Shown: piece after piece, positions 1 to 13,289 of the stretch
Numbering within the stretch: the first letter of the stretch is position 1
How the letters are laid out: each line of letters opens with the position of its first letter
Origin: Lonicera japonica
Taxonomy: Eukaryota > Streptophyta > Magnoliopsida > Dipsacales > Caprifoliaceae
DNA: 64,000 nt
Direction of reading: 5' to 3'
Assembly (NCBI GenBank): GCA_021464415.1
Contig: CM038470.1
Location: forward strand, 36,388,099-36,452,098
Notes under the pieces: generated by a model
The model's database searches: none
The model's input: only the letters and a program-made list of their open reading frames with translations
Told to the model about the DNA's origin: nothing
Position numbers and translations under genes: made by a program

Positions 1-1812
1 GTATGCCGCTCTAACAGCGGGATCCCTCTATACGGACCAGGGTATGTAGCCGCCAGGGCTAAGTCAACCCCATTGACCACTAGTGCCTTACAAGGCTAGG
101 AAAGCAATAAAACGTATCCTCCCAAAGAATATACTTATACAAAGTACACATACATGTACACACACATATATGTATATAAATATCTCCAATATTCCTACTA
201 ACCTCCACATATACAAACTATATATATATTTATAGTACATATATCTCAAGGATATCTCATTCACATCTATACATAAGAATCTTGTCAAAAATATACAGAG
301 CATAAGAATGTATATATGTATTCCACAATATATGTACTTGATTCGTATTTATATGTATATAACTTGTATATCTTCGTTTAAGTGTATATGTACCTTACAT
401 TACTCAAGTGGTGGTGGTGTTGTTGTATTTTAACTTCCTTTGCCAAGTCCGATAACTACGGTTTCAGTTAAGAATATCCTTCTTTTGGGGAGTTTCGTAC
501 ATTTCGTCATGTAGGCTCCAAGCCAAGTATAATACACAATTTATGAAGTCTTAAGTTTCGTATAAACTTCCCCCTATGACCTCGGCTCTTGATTTATACA
601 AAATAAACTTATAAATCTATCCAACGTAGTTACAGATTGGAAAGTAGGTAGCAGTTTTCATAGATAAGGGATTACTAATTAAAGTACAACAATAACACCA
701 CAATCATAAGTAATTATACTCGTAAATAAGGGTTTTGTACCAATCTTCCCAAAAACAACGTAGAAATTAGGGCTTATATAAAATCCATAGTTTATACACA
801 TATCAAGTCCAAATCAAACTAAATATCAACAAGAATTTATTCCAAAATCCCATGAACATGCATTTGTAGAAATTATATACAAAATCATTACATAAGCTTT
901 GATTCGAAATAAATAAGATGTAACAACTTGAAAACACGTTACAATACTATTGTTCCCACCTTAGGAGGGTCAATCCCTTGAAGAATCGAGGAGAAATGGA
1001 GCCGGAGATGCATTGTTGCAGAAATCCCCCAAATAGAGCTTAACCCTAATTAATGGAGGAAATGAATTGAAGAGGAAGATGATAATGATTATGATTCAAA
1101 TGGTGAATCATACGTAGGGGTGATCAAACCCTCTAAAATGCTCCCAAAATAACCCCCCAATCACCCTCTCAAAGCTCTCAAGGTTGGTGTATAAGTTGGG
1201 GACGAAATGTGCTATGTTTTGGCTTTATAATCGTGTTCAGGACCCCATCAGTCGACTGATGGTTGAATCTAGAGCACTGTTAGCATTTTGGCTATAACTT
1301 CTTGCTCAAAACTCCGATAGAGGTGATCTTTATGTCCACGGAAAGGTAATTCAAAGATCTACAACTTTCTAATAGGAAGTTTCCTCATATTATTGATAGA
1401 CCATTCCCAGAAACTTACCAAAGACAGCGCTTTGTCGAATTGTTTCGAAAACCAGATTTCTACAATTTACTTACTTTGCAAGCTGATTTGACCACCGAGG
1501 AGTGTGATTTTGCTTTTGGTGAAAACATGAAAGTTATGGTCCTCGATGAAAAAGTTGTGGTCTCCCAAAGTTGGCCAAAAATTAACTTTTTCAAAAAGTT
1601 TAAAATATGCGATTTACTACTCGTTTTCAATTCGGGCCACCCGAATGATGAAACGATTAATCTCACAAACTTAGTATAACTAATATGACATGCTAGAGGT
1701 GTCGGTTAACTTTTAGGAGGCTCGGAACCCAATGTTCACTATCTAATGGCGATAAAGCCTTAACCGGGCTGAAAAGGAGAATTGGCTTGGAAACGAAATA
1801 CGAGACGTTACA
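1..1812 (-). mobile_element. 3' LTR of a gypsy-type (Del/Tekay-like) retrotransposon, cut by window edge
   Basis: Read on the minus strand the LTR starts TGTAACG at 1812 and runs left out of the window. Immediately upstream (1813-1825 on the plus strand) is a polypurine tract, AAGGAGGGGAGAT on the minus strand, preceded by a GGACGAAACTTC-type motif. This arrangement is well known at the 3' end of Del/Tekay chromoviruses and related large non-autonomous elements. The LTR body (around 1290-1400) shares short phrases with the long LTR at 25173-28799, for example around its 25620-25740, but is clearly a different family. No pol coding sequence is visible. The short ORFs inside (88-303, 1440-1679) look incidental. 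The left end and any target-site duplication lie outside the window. Confidence 0.7.
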
Positions 1813-3900
1813 ATCTCCCCTCCTTAAGAAGTTTCGTCCTCGAAACATAAATATAAGATGGAAAATTTACAAGCAATGCTCCAAGTAGTGCCGGGCTCCC
1901 CTCCTTAAAAAGGCATCTATGTTTACAAAAGTATATACTGTCCTTAGGAACGTTCGAACCATCTAAGGTACATAAGATCTTCTGTCAATATTCAATATAA
2001 AACGAGGGAATAAGGAAAGTAACTCTAAACATGGTTCTCTATTCCAAAGATGCTAAAGGATGTCGAGTAACAAAGTTACGAATATACGAAATCAGGTTAA
2101 CCCTTTGATGGCGTTTGAAGCCAAATACGAAAAAAATTCATGGCGTCGTACTTCACACAACGCGTTACTTACTCCTCGAAATCATATAACAAGTCACTAA
2201 TTCAGAACATAATCTAGCCAAGTTTGGAATACTATTCAAAAGTAATATCTTTTAAGGAACTGGTTGCGACGTGCTTGTTACACTTCATAACAGATAAGTA
2301 GCTAGCCTACATGAGCTTAAGGACACTAAACCATGCTATCATAACATAATTACAGAAATTGGGCCTTGTAAACTGAACTTGCAACTTGAATTATGCTCTA
2401 GCCATACCACAGAGCACTAATATATCAAGGATTCAAATGATGGAGATATAAATGAAAGAACGAAGAAATTATAGCAATTGTAGGATTTTCAAGGCTCCCT
2501 TGGCCAAGTGAGATTAACTCGCATGATTTACATATAAATTTTCATCCACGACTAAAAAGAAACATCGTAGTTCTACAAGGGTCACCAATCTTACCAATTA
2601 ATCATTGTGTAATTGTAACTTGAACTGAATTCGGTCCATTAGGATGGAAAAAGCCATAGCACACAAGCACTAACTAGCTATCAGCACAAATAATGGAATT
2701 TCTCCTTGAATGAACTCCATAAAATTCTATCCTAATTAGGGTGGCATCACTTTAGGAAAATTTTACCTATCCTCTCTGTAGTAAAGTTATATACTCGGTA
2801 AAATACTTCCTCACCTATTGCCTTAGAAGATGGTAATAAAAAGATTGGAGTACGCGTAAGGCTCACAAGCTGACGGAACTTAGGCAGATGATAGCCAAGA
2901 GCTTTTCTCTCATAGAATACTTATATAGCGTAGAGGAGTTATATGCATGTACAACTCAATCTCATATTACTCTACCCTCTATAATCTTAATCTCAAATAC
3001 TTAGCTTAAAGGTATGTCGCGCTATATGCTCGAGCTCAGGGCTGACATCTTCTAAGGAGAAATCAAAATTGTTCTTACAAGCCATCAAGATGATTACATC
3101 TCACCCTAGACGACTGCATGTTGGAAGTTCCATAATTCCTCTGGTAAAAGTTAATGGTGAGCTTCTGAGTATCTTGCTTCCATCGATTATCAGGCGTGGT
3201 AAAACACCTTAACTTTCCCCCTAAAGTTTTGTCTACCAACTAGTTCAAGATGAAGTCTAAAACATCGAATATAGACGTGATCTTCACACTAATACTAGAA
3301 GGAAGTTGAAAGATTCCATATAAGTCTGTACATCGTTCTCTATGACCGAAACATAGGAATACTTAACGCTCAAGGGTTGTGTATAGACACAAGACTATTC
3401 CGAGGAACTTCCATTATTTTATTTCCTCATACCACCCTGAATAGGTGTCTATGCATAAGGATTACGAGAATTCTTCAATAAGGTTAGGTTTACTCTGCTG
3501 CATTACTCTGATGAACCTCCCTAATTAGATATACGAGGTCTCCTTCAAAGGTATTCGTAACAAATTCCTTATCGTGAAGAAATAAACGAACTCACAATGA
3601 TTAAAGAATAACATATCTAGTAGATCCCAATAAAGGTTCTCGTCCATCACTTTAGAGGTCAAGGAATAACATAATTACATTGGATGTATGAGTCACTAAG
3701 TAGGTTCAATGCTGCTCAGCAAGTTTTAATATGAGTCCTTATCTCGTCTCAAGAGAATACAACAACTATTAATACTCACTGAATGCCAGAATTCTTTGGT
3801 GATTCATATAACTTCCATATCTAGAACTGGATTCGAAAACAAATACACAACCAGATTTGGTCATTCTCGTAACTTCCACTTCGGCCATCATGGAAATTCT
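1813..3900. other. Non-coding interior next to the LTR; no gene seen
   Basis: About 2.1 kb lie between the polypurine tract and the TPS copy 1 block. In an autonomous element the end of pol should lie here. No ORF above 60 residues and no integrase, RNase H or chromodomain motif is readable. It is either a large non-autonomous (LARD-like) interior or fully decayed. Homology to the other TPS blocks begins close to 3905. Confidence 0.5.
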
Positions 3901-4028
3901 ACTGCACTAATGTGTGACATAAACTCATTAGCAAATTGACAAGTAGTTCATTAGTTGGAATATTTCTCTTTAAATATCACTCAGATTTTATTAAGAAATT
4001 AGTAAATAATCTCTGCACAAATACATAT

Positions 4029-6553
4029 TTAACGATAATCAAATCCATCTAAGTTCAAAAAATGAAATTCTTTCTCAATGAGTAGTGCGGTAACAAAATT
4101 ATTGACTCCTGTTTTGGCATGTGTGTACCCATCTTCATCCTTGTACATAAGATTTATAACGCGCGCCATATTCAAGACTCGCTCTAGTACAGCCATTGGC
4201 ACGGCGGTCAGACGAAGGCATTCTTGATTCATATCCTTCCACGCATTCAAAATTCTTTTATCAAACTCAACAAATGCTACTTCTTTTGTTGCAGTGTGTT
4301 ATTTCACATAGCATTCTACGGCTGAAGCAACATGTCCGCTCTCTTGCTCAAACTACAACATAAAAGTCATAATTACTCATATTTATTTTTGAAGCATAAT
4401 TATGTGTGTAATTTTTAATTAATTAATTATACCTGGTGTCCGAACATGTCATCTGTGAGCCTACAAATTACTGAAGAGGCTTTGAAAATTAAAGGGTTAT
4501 TAGATACCCAATCAAAGGCCTGTTTGGTTACCAATTCTCCCATGCCTACAAATGACGTGGTTGCTAATATTATATAAGCACCAGAAACCAATGCAACTTT
4601 CATGTACTCCTCCATGGTTGGGACATAACCTTTGTGATACCAATTGGCTTCATCAAAGTATGCTCTTACTAATTGTTTCATTTGCAAAAGAATTATGTCA
4701 ATATTCCATCAATATATCATCACATATACAATTTATTTGGTTGGGTTAATTGATTACGGCTTGTTTTGCATAGTCAACGCGGTAGGGTTTTCCTTCTTTG
4801 GACAATTCCTCCTCCATTTCGATATATATATCTAAGAGTGTTGCATAAACGTGTCTCATGTATTCTGGAAGTTGATCTGCTGAATTTATATCCCACCTGG
4901 AAATAGAGAGCAGTAGAAAACGTAAAGCACGTGACACGTGTAACATAATTTCATGATGTTAAATTATGGAGAATGTTCCAAAAGAGGAAGTATTATATGT
5001 ATATATATACTATGATAATGAATGTAAATGCAACGATATATAATTAAGCATGGAGTTGAACCTCTGAATTGCATTGGTGAAGAGAGTAAGCTCTTCAATT
5101 GTTCCATAAACGTCATAGATGTCGTCGATAATAGACGTTAAAGAAAATACTTTGGTTAGAATCCTTCTAGCAAGAAGAAATTGAGGCTCAAAATACACTC
5201 CCAATATCCAAAAGTAGCACTCCACTATTCTGTCTCTAGCAAAAGGTAGTCTCTCTGCAACATTTAAATCCTTCCACCACCTGTAATTGTTTTATCAAAA
5301 TTGTAACGTAGTTTGTTTGATTGGTATGGTAAATAGTACTTCATTTATTATTACACTGTTTTCATAAGTTTTTTAAGCTAATAACTGCACCCCTAGAAAG
5401 TATTGCGATTGATTTTCATAATTTATTTAGTCCCACCAAATGACAAATTTTGTTTTGTTACAAGACTAAATACCTCGTTATATCGCTAAGCTCTCTTTGA
5501 TGGTCTTTTTGCAACATGTTGAAGTCTAATTTAGCGAGTTTTAGTAGTTTATCATTATGCGAATTGTCTTGTTGGTAAATGGGGATGTAGTGCTTGGCAT
5601 CTAGCCTTGTTAAGCCCTTGCGAATGGGCATGTTTAGGGCATAAACAACTTGTGAAGCTGATAATGTGTTATTGCTACTCAATGAATTTAGCATTTGCTT
5701 GAGGTGAGTAATGGTGAATTCAAGTGCTTCATCAAGTATATCTTCTTCATGTATCCTAAGATGCGTTGATTCGTATAAACTTAATAATCTTTGCATATCA
5801 TTGATTAGGGACTCCTTGAATTTCCCTTTACTGTCTTTAAATTTGTTGAAGACATCTATATAATTAGCACCCAAAGAAAAGCAATGTTAAAAAAATATAT
5901 TCGATTTCACAGCTAATATATTATATATAGCATAGATGCATGAAAAGTAGAGTTAGTATACATAGAAATCTCAGGAGCTACGCTACTTGTATGTAACAAA
6001 ATGATGAAAAAATGGCAAGCGACTTACCACAAGAAATGTGATGACCTCGTTGTCTAAGTAATCGAAAACGTAGGGCTACCATATAAAGGTCATCGTCATT
6101 GTTAATTTCATTACGTTTTTCGAAAGAAGCATTAAAGATCACCAGGTGATTTTTTAGTGCATCATCAATTTCACTTTTGAAATGGTACGACACTCCTAGC
6201 CGTTGGATCGCATCGATCAACTTCAGTTGCTTTGTAGGCTCATCACTACCACCCACAAGCATCTGCCTCACTTCTTGTTTTAGTTGCTCTAATTGTTGAT
6301 TTGTGGCACCATCACTTTTTTGCATGACCAAAAATATAGTATATACATTTAAAACATATTTATATAATTATATCGATCTTAACAATCGAGACTATTTTTT
6401 TTTTATTTTTACCGTGCAATCAGAATTAGCGTATTTGAGAAAATGATCTCCCCAAATGCTAGGATGATAATTTGCAAAGCGGCGAGTAGGCTTTATGATA
6501 TTATTATTTTTGGGTGAAAAAGGACCATATGAAGCTTGAACATACGTGTCCAT
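4029..6553 (-). pseudogene. Terpene synthase copy 1 (TPS-a type), pseudogene
   Basis: This is a seven-exon sesquiterpene-synthase-like gene. Exons on the minus strand are 6553-6413, 6319-6028, 5855-5474, 5280-5062, 4896-4758, 4681-4433 and 4352-4029, the first six exactly the same lengths as in the intact copy at 56608-60104. Visible motifs are the N-terminal RR(X)8W in exon 1, the RDR and DDIYD metal-binding motifs in exon 4, and a DDMFG variant of the second metal motif at the end of exon 6. Three lesions disable it. The acceptor before exon 2 is AA instead of AG (6320-6321). The acceptor before exon 6 is also AA (4682-4683). Exon 7 has a TAA stop at 4299-4301 where the other copies have CAA. 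A small deletion near the 3' end also removes the family's normal stop, so the frame would run on to 4029. The frames of all exons are otherwise open, so decay is recent or was under constraint until recently. Confidence 0.9.
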
Positions 6554-8110
6554 TTTCTTTTTCTTTTTCGATGGGATCGAGCTGAGGTTTTGATAGGAAA
6601 AAAGACTTAATTTCTTTTATTTTTATTTTTGCTTATATCAAATGGGATTAGTGAAAGATGTTAGAACATATATACTATGCTAAAAACCCTAGTCACCATC
6701 CCAATAATACAGCTGTGCTGTACCACCATCAACCCTCATCAAAAACAATATCTTTATACCTCGTCAAATAGAAACCATATTTTCATCATCAAATAGTACA
6801 TGTCCAGATTCCATTCAAATCAAATGTCAAAAAACAACATACCCATATAACTAAAACCACTGCCTCAAAACCAAATCAACAATCCCACGAGCCCTTTGGG
6901 TTTTAGACTTTTGTGCAATTGGGTGAGAACTTGAATGGTGTGGTTCATGAAAAAGCTAGAGCGTGCGAAAGAGAATTAAATAATTAATCATAGGTTTATT
7001 AGTTAGCATTTGGATTCTCAAAAATCAATTTTAATCGACTCAAAAAGTAAACTCTAATAGTTTATGAATTTTAATTCTAGAAAACCTTTTTAATCTTTTC
7101 TAGTACGCAATAATTAATAAAGCAATTAAACAGATAAGCAAATACTAGAATTAACGAGGTATCCCTGTAGTGTAGGAGTAATCATCAACAATCCACTATA
7201 AGTACAAAGTTTTATAGACTTGATTAATCTTAAACCATACAGACTTACAAAACTTGAATCGCACAAGTCGCCTGCAAAAGTCTCAACCTTCTGCGTGTAT
7301 AAACCTCCTATCTGAATTCCACGAACAGGTTAACAACGAATTACTCGCCACGGTATCACCGTTCTTCACCGTTCTTCAACTCCGTCTGCGAATCACACCA
7401 CTTTGTGATCTGATTTGTTCTTTAGATAAAGAATGCTTACTTTAGCATGAAAAAAAAGTCCTAAGATGGTTTTATGTTTTGAGGTTTTAATCTCTCTCTG
7501 TAGTGTAAAAAACTCTCAAAATATTTGTAGAAGTTTGTAAAAGTCCCTTACCTAGGTCTATTTATATAAAAATATGGATACCAACTCCCTTTAAAAAAAA
7601 GTTAAAAATAATTAAAATAATTTTTTTTACGATAAAAATACACCTTCTATAAATAAAGGTTGGACGGGTCCGAGTACAAATTTTGTACTAGTCCAAAATT
7701 TGTAATTCAATTCCGCACCCGAAATTTAAGCCAGACCGGTACAAGTTATGATAACTCGTATCGGTTCACAACCTTTTTCAATTTAAGCTCACCATAAAAT
7801 ATGGACAGGTGGCTTGGTGTTATTTGATGTTAAAAAAGAACCACACATATAAATGAAGGACAAACGTCACTCACCTTTTTTAAACATGACGTGGCTTTTA
7901 ATAAAGAAAGGAATGTGACATTTGACTTTTCTCTCTTTTTATTATTTATTTATTTAATAAATAATTTTTAACACAATTTTCACTTCAATAACTTGGCTTG
8001 CTTATAATTTTTCAAAAGACTTAATTTTACTTTATTTTTTTATTTTGCTTATATCAAATGGGATTGGTAAAAGATGTTAGAATATATACTATGCTAAAAT
8101 ATTTTAAAAT
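6554..8110. repeat. TPS 5' flank with an old dispersed repeat
   Basis: The sequence just upstream of exon 1 (6554-6900) is repeated near every other TPS copy or relic (32144-32560, 60105-60470, 46846-47160, 50486-50770) and, without an exon 1, at about 33960-34280. It includes the phrase AAACCCTAGTCACCATCCC and a GTATATA stretch on the minus strand. From about 6950 to 7990 a roughly 1-kb repeat follows that also lies behind copies 2 (32610-33640) and 3 (60540-61130), so it predates the gene duplication. An inverted relative of part of it lies at about 53030-53260. No coding sequence is seen except an incidental 63-residue ORF at 7254-7445. Confidence 0.6.
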
Positions 8111-9930
8111 TAAATCAACTCTTTGAAATCCATTGCTGAAGGAAGAATGATATATATACAAGTAAGGATATATTTGATTTGGTTAATTTTCATATTCATA
8201 ACAATTTCCTTGTAAGGATATATAAATACCTGTAAGGATATAAATTTGCAGCTCGTAGGAGTGGAGATGGATTTTGTTGATCTCTTTATTCAGTGTTCAT
8301 TCGGTTTTTGGTTATCATGATTCAATCTATAACATTCCAATGGGCAAGACATATGCGATTTATAATATTCAAATTCATCTAAAAATTATAGTTATCATAA
8401 TTCGATTGAACATGAAATAATCTGTCTATAATGTTTGAAATTATGCACACCGTTCTTATTAGATGGGATGACTGATTTAAAAGCTTAATGATAGAGGATG
8501 ATAGTGACAAATTTTTGAAATAACAATATAGGACACCATCTTATTTTATTGAAAAACTAGGGTATACCCATGCCATCCAGCACGGTGAAATAATATAATA
8601 AAAAAGAGTAACGTGCTATAAATTTAAATAAACAAATATCATTAGTTTATTTCGACAAACATCAACAAAAAATGTAAAAATAATTCAACAATGTATAGAT
8701 TCTTAAATGTTACTCAATAATTTTTCTTGATTTTTTTTACATAATTTTATAGTCATGATGGATCTTGTTTAATTAATCTTGATTAGTAGATTTTAAAAAT
8801 TAAATTTTTATTAAATTTTGAATTTTGAATTTTTAGTTATAGCATTTTTAGTATAGACAAAATTATTAGTTTGTGAGAGTTTATTGTGTGTATATTATTA
8901 GTGTGAGTGTTTTAACTTTGATGTGACATCTTGATGTGTATATAAAACTCATCCAATGGTATAGAACTAATGCACACCATAACATGTGTATTTTTAACCG
9001 TTAGATATTTATATTTTTTAAGTCAAATTTAATGTTTTATAATATAAATATTTTTGACCAAATAATAATAATAATAATGATAATAATCGACAATATCATC
9101 ACCCTATATTTTCAAGCCACCGACAATATCATCACCCTATATTTTCAAGCCACTTATAAATCTACCGTGGGTCCATCTAGTGTGGAGAAATTACTTATGC
9201 CAGTACCAGACTAGTTCACATATGGTGGCGCATTTTCTCATGCCAGGCCCACTCAAATTGTTCTAAATCAGTCATATGGGATGACTGAAAGATGTTAGAA
9301 ATTGTTTTATTGTTTTCCTCCTTGCGCCATTTTTTTCCTACTTTCCAGAGAGTAGATTTGTTTTTCTTCTCTTTACTACATTAACCGACAACATATTTGG
9401 AGGTTCCATGAAATTTCTTTTTTTTTTTTTTTCTCTTTATGAAATTTCTTTTATACTCTTACAAATCAAACACGTCAATAGCGACACTTTCGAAATAAAT
9501 AAATACTATAGATTTTCATCAACAAAAAGAGGAAAGCCGAATGCATTGATCAAATATGTCCAAACTTTATAACAATGGAAGTGCGCAGATAGATGTCAAA
9601 AGCACTTGAAATAAGAAGATAATAGTAAGTTTAATTTTTTTAATTTTTAATTTTTGCTTATCTGGAATGGGATTGGTGAAAGATGTTAGAATATGTGAAA
9701 AATGTACTGAGTTATGTCTTTATACTACAATTCTAATGAAGTAAAAATTATTTCTCATCATTTATAACAATGGAAGTTTGGCCTTTTATCTTAGCTGATA
9801 GGTGGTCAATTTGGAAGGCTACAAACCCTTTTATTTTTTCAAATTTTGGACCCTACTACCTTCTCAATTGATAATAATGCTAAGTTTATTGCTTTGGAGC
9901 TAGAATTATATTTAGTTCTTACTATAATAT
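8111..9930. repeat. Dispersed repeat block (relatives at 40.1, 46.4 and 61.6 kb)
   Basis: Recognisable segments recur elsewhere in the window. 8431-8580 matches 46397-46490 and 61740-61800. 9090-9240 matches 40370-40480 and 61890-62000. 9420-9900 matches 62820-63300. A short AAT microsatellite at 9061-9083 sits at the same relative place as the long AAT arrays of the other copies. No gene is seen. Confidence 0.6.
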
Positions 9931-11064
9931 ACATCTTATAGGGATTTATATGCTTTTAAATTCAAATTTTAAAATTTAAAATTTAAAATTCATAAATGTA
10001 ACTACAAGTGATAACTTTTCCATAGGATAAATATATAACAGAAAAATTAAGAAGTTAACTTGCAATAAATAAAAAATATAATGTACTAAAAAATACAGTC
10101 ATATTAAAAAAGATCGTAATAGAGGGTTTGCACCACGAGAATTAGGAGGTCAATCTTCAAACCCTCCATAAATAAACAAATAACAGTATGTAGAGAGAAA
10201 TGTAGCCTTTAATTCATTTTGTATTGTGTATTATTTAATTAATTTAAAAACGAATCTTGGCAGAGATATGCATTTGTTATAAATATCTATTATTGAGTTG
10301 TATTAGATGTATGATAAATACTATAAAGGTGATAAATATATGTTATTAATTATATTATATATTGTCTAAGAATAAAGGAGATAACAACCTTATCATTTAA
10401 TAAAGATAATTTAGTCAAATTAATCTTAAAAAAGCAAGAATATTGGAAAAGAAAATTATTTCTAAATTTTGGCTAAAATAAATTCGATTGGGTTAAATCC
10501 TAAATATTGGGCCATTCACTAATTTATTAAATGTAATGCGTTTGAGTAAATAAACTCTTAAAATCTAGGGGCAAATCCTAATTTTCTAAAAAAACAAATA
10601 TAAATTTATTATTATTTTTTAAAAATAATTAGTATACAATGGCTCTAATAAAAACAAAAAAATATATAAAATTGTTATTTTTTTGAAATAATTAGTATAC
10701 AATGGCTCTAATAAAAACAAGAATATTGACAAGAGAATTGGAGAGCTCAAATATGACTTTTCCCTCAAATTTAAAGAAAATATTGGGAAAGGATTGGAGT
10801 TGCACAATATTTGGGCTACAGCTTGAACTTGAATTTTTCACTAGAAAAAGAAATTGAACGAATTATGAAGCTTTATTTTAGGGGGCAATTAAAAAAAAGG
10901 GCTTATTAGAGAAAGATTTTCACACTAAGGCCAAGGAATAAATTTTTTTTAAATAAAGGGCCTATTTTTTATTTTATTGATAATATGACATGTGTCTTTT
11001 TTTTCATTATAAAATGACATCCCAACCCTTAAAATAAACTAAAAAAATATCAATATGCATTAAA
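9931..11064. other. AT-rich intergenic DNA
   Basis: This stretch is very AT-rich, with a short tandem AAATTTAAA motif around 9965-9990 and a duplicated phrase at 10609-10650 and 10672-10715 (ATTAGTATACAATGGCTCT). I see nothing gene-like. The ORF at 10619-10807 is built on that duplication. Confidence 0.5.
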
Positions 11065-11325
11065 ATATGGACTGCAATATGAACTTTGCAGTCTATATTT
11101 CACTGCAATATGAACTTTGCAGTCCATATTTCACTGCAATGTGAACTTTGCAGTCGATATTTTTAGTGCAAAGTTCATATTGCAGTCCATATTTTACTGC
11201 AATGTGAACTTTGCAGTCCATATTTTTAGTGCAAAGTTCATATTGCAGTACATATTTCACTGCAATATGAACTTTGCAGTTCATATTTTATTGCAATATG
11301 AACTTTGCAGTCCATATTTTTTGTG
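11065..11325. repeat. Palindromic minisatellite with units in both orientations
   Basis: Units of about 30 bp built on ACTGCAATATGAACTTTGCA are repeated in tandem. At least two units, near 11166-11186 and 11229-11249, are inverted (TGCAAAGTTCATATTGCAGT). Each unit is itself partly self-complementary (CTGCAA ... TTGCAG). Mixed orientation means the array can fold into several alternative hairpins. Short ORFs on both strands here are artefacts of the repeat. Confidence 0.85.
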
Positions 11326-12860
11326 AAAATTTCATAAAAAGGGGTAATTTAGGTAATACATAACATGTTTTTATTAATTAAATGATATTTAAATTTATTC
11401 AAATACATTCATTTAAAATATAAAACAAAATAGGCCTCTTACACTAATTACCAATTAAAAATAGGCCCTTTATTCAAATTACCAATTAAAAATAGGCCCT
11501 TCATTCAAAAAAATATTATTCATTGGATTTTTGGTAAAAATCAATGTATAATAAGCCCTTCTACCTAATTTCTAGTTATTTTAGACTATTTATTTAGCTA
11601 GTTTAAAAATAAAGGAGACTATATATTCCACAGGTTTGTCCTGTCAAAAGAAATGGTGATTAGCCTTTACTTATTATTGTTATTTTATTTTATATTTTTT
11701 TTAATATTATCTTTGTCAGAGCATAGTACTACTTTGAAAATTTATATTGTATATTTTAAAGTTGTACATTGTTTTAACAATAATATCACCACTTTTTTGG
11801 TTAACCTTCACTTGTTATTGTGAGTTTTGAGTTTTTTCTACTAAAGTAAACCCCTCATCCCTCCCATAAATTTTCGGCAATGAGTTGGGTTTAGGCCCAT
11901 ATTTGCCCCGAAAATATGGCTAGTTTGAATAGGACTTGCTTTCTTTCCATTATCATTCGGTTCAATTATGTTCAATATAATGTGGTCTAGTTTTCGGGTT
12001 AAATAGATAGAATTTTTATAAAATATAGTGGAGATGATGTTTTTATTATAGAGATCATCTCCAAAAAGTTTCATCAAAAAATTCAATCAAAAAGTAAGTG
12101 AGATGATCATCTAAAACTTTAAAGGGCTTTTAGAATTTGGTGTTGATTTTTGATAATGCATATTTAAACTTTAGCCATTTTTTAAATTAATATTAAGCTT
12201 TAACCATCATTTTTGACTGACGTTAGAGTTTCGTTCATCATGTGATATTCATATGTCCCAAATAGATGTCTTATGCCCAAACTACCCCCAACTATCTTAA
12301 ATTATTGCTATGCCCAATACCAAACTCTCTATTTATTGAGTCCTTTTCTTTACATAGTTACAGAATGATGTAAAGAAATTTAATTGTGAGACCTTGCTTT
12401 TAATATTGCAAGAGTACTCTTTTTTTATTTTATTGGAAATGCCCTGCCTTGCTAGTGTCACAAAATGATAAAAAAATATTAGTAGTGAGTTGGATAGAAA
12501 TCAAATCTGATCACAATTAATAAGAATTACATGAAATGGGCAACTTTTTAATGATATTGTTTGCTTGAGATGACGAGAATTTTGGGTAGGTATGTGCCAA
12601 GATTCCCTTCTTTTTTTGTTTCTTTATTCAATTGGATCAAATTGAAACCAATCCAAACCAATATCTAATTAGATTTAATTCTGTTGGATTGATATAGGGC
12701 GTGTTAGATCGGACTGGATATTGAATTTTAAAACTGACATCAGATCAGATTGGATGCAGATGGTTTAAATAACCAGATTAGATCAGATGCCCACCCCTAA
12801 AAAATATAAGGTACTCTTGATTGAAACACTACAAGATAGTGTTCCGAACTTATTAGTTAA
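11326..12860. other. Intergenic DNA, no gene recognised
   Basis: This is AT-rich sequence. Around 12026-12110 lies a degenerate relative of the GGAGATGATCTC hairpin found at 13862-13891, suggesting a short fold-back MITE family. The 81-residue minus ORF at 11841-12086 has no recognisable motif and overlaps that element. Confidence 0.5.
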
Positions 12861-13163
12861 GTGCCAAATAGGCATATTAAGAGAGAAAGCCATCACAAAC
12901 TTCATTTTCCAATTTATTTGATGGTAATGACAGTAATATATGATAGGAGATCAGAGGACGCAACATGGGATGATGATGCATTGATACCAAGGGTAGAAAA
13001 GAAACTTAGAGAACTGAAAAAGGAAATTCCACCATTACACTATTACCAATTCAACATTGTAGCATCAACTATTGTAAGTGCAAATGTTGTGCTTGTTGAG
13101 AATGGTTGGCTCAATCAATTGATCCCACATGGAAAAATTTTAGAACTCAACATTAGTATATAA
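12861..13163 (+). CDS. Unrecognised ORF, 100 residues
   Basis: An open frame with an ATG start encodes about 100 residues. The middle is charged and looks protein-like, with an acidic run (ATWDDDALIPR) followed by a Lys/Glu-rich helix-like stretch (VEKKLRELKKEIPP) and then a hydrophobic segment. I do not recognise the family. There are no clear splice sites joining it to further exons, and the surroundings are repeats. It could be a solitary exon of a decayed gene or of a transposon protein. The composition is less AT-biased than its neighbourhood, which is the main reason to list it. Confidence 0.25.
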   Translation: MPNRHIKRESHHKLHFPIYLMVMTVIYDRRSEDATWDDDALIPRVEKKLRELKKEIPPLHYYQFNIVASTIVSANVVLVENGWLNQLIPHGKILELNISI

Positions 13164-13289
13164 GTAAGGGAGTTTCACCACATGGTAATGAGACATTTTA
13201 AGATAGAACTCTAAACATGTGGTTCAAAGGTGTTTAAATTGGGGAAAATATCATTTTTATGTGTACAGACCGGGCCCAGTTGGTGACCT

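Noticed and set aside
11093..11326. Two opposite 60-70 residue ORFs, and the idea of a CRISPR-like array
   Set aside because: They are created by the tandem unit. There are no unique spacers between units, the units invert, and the DNA is plant nuclear.
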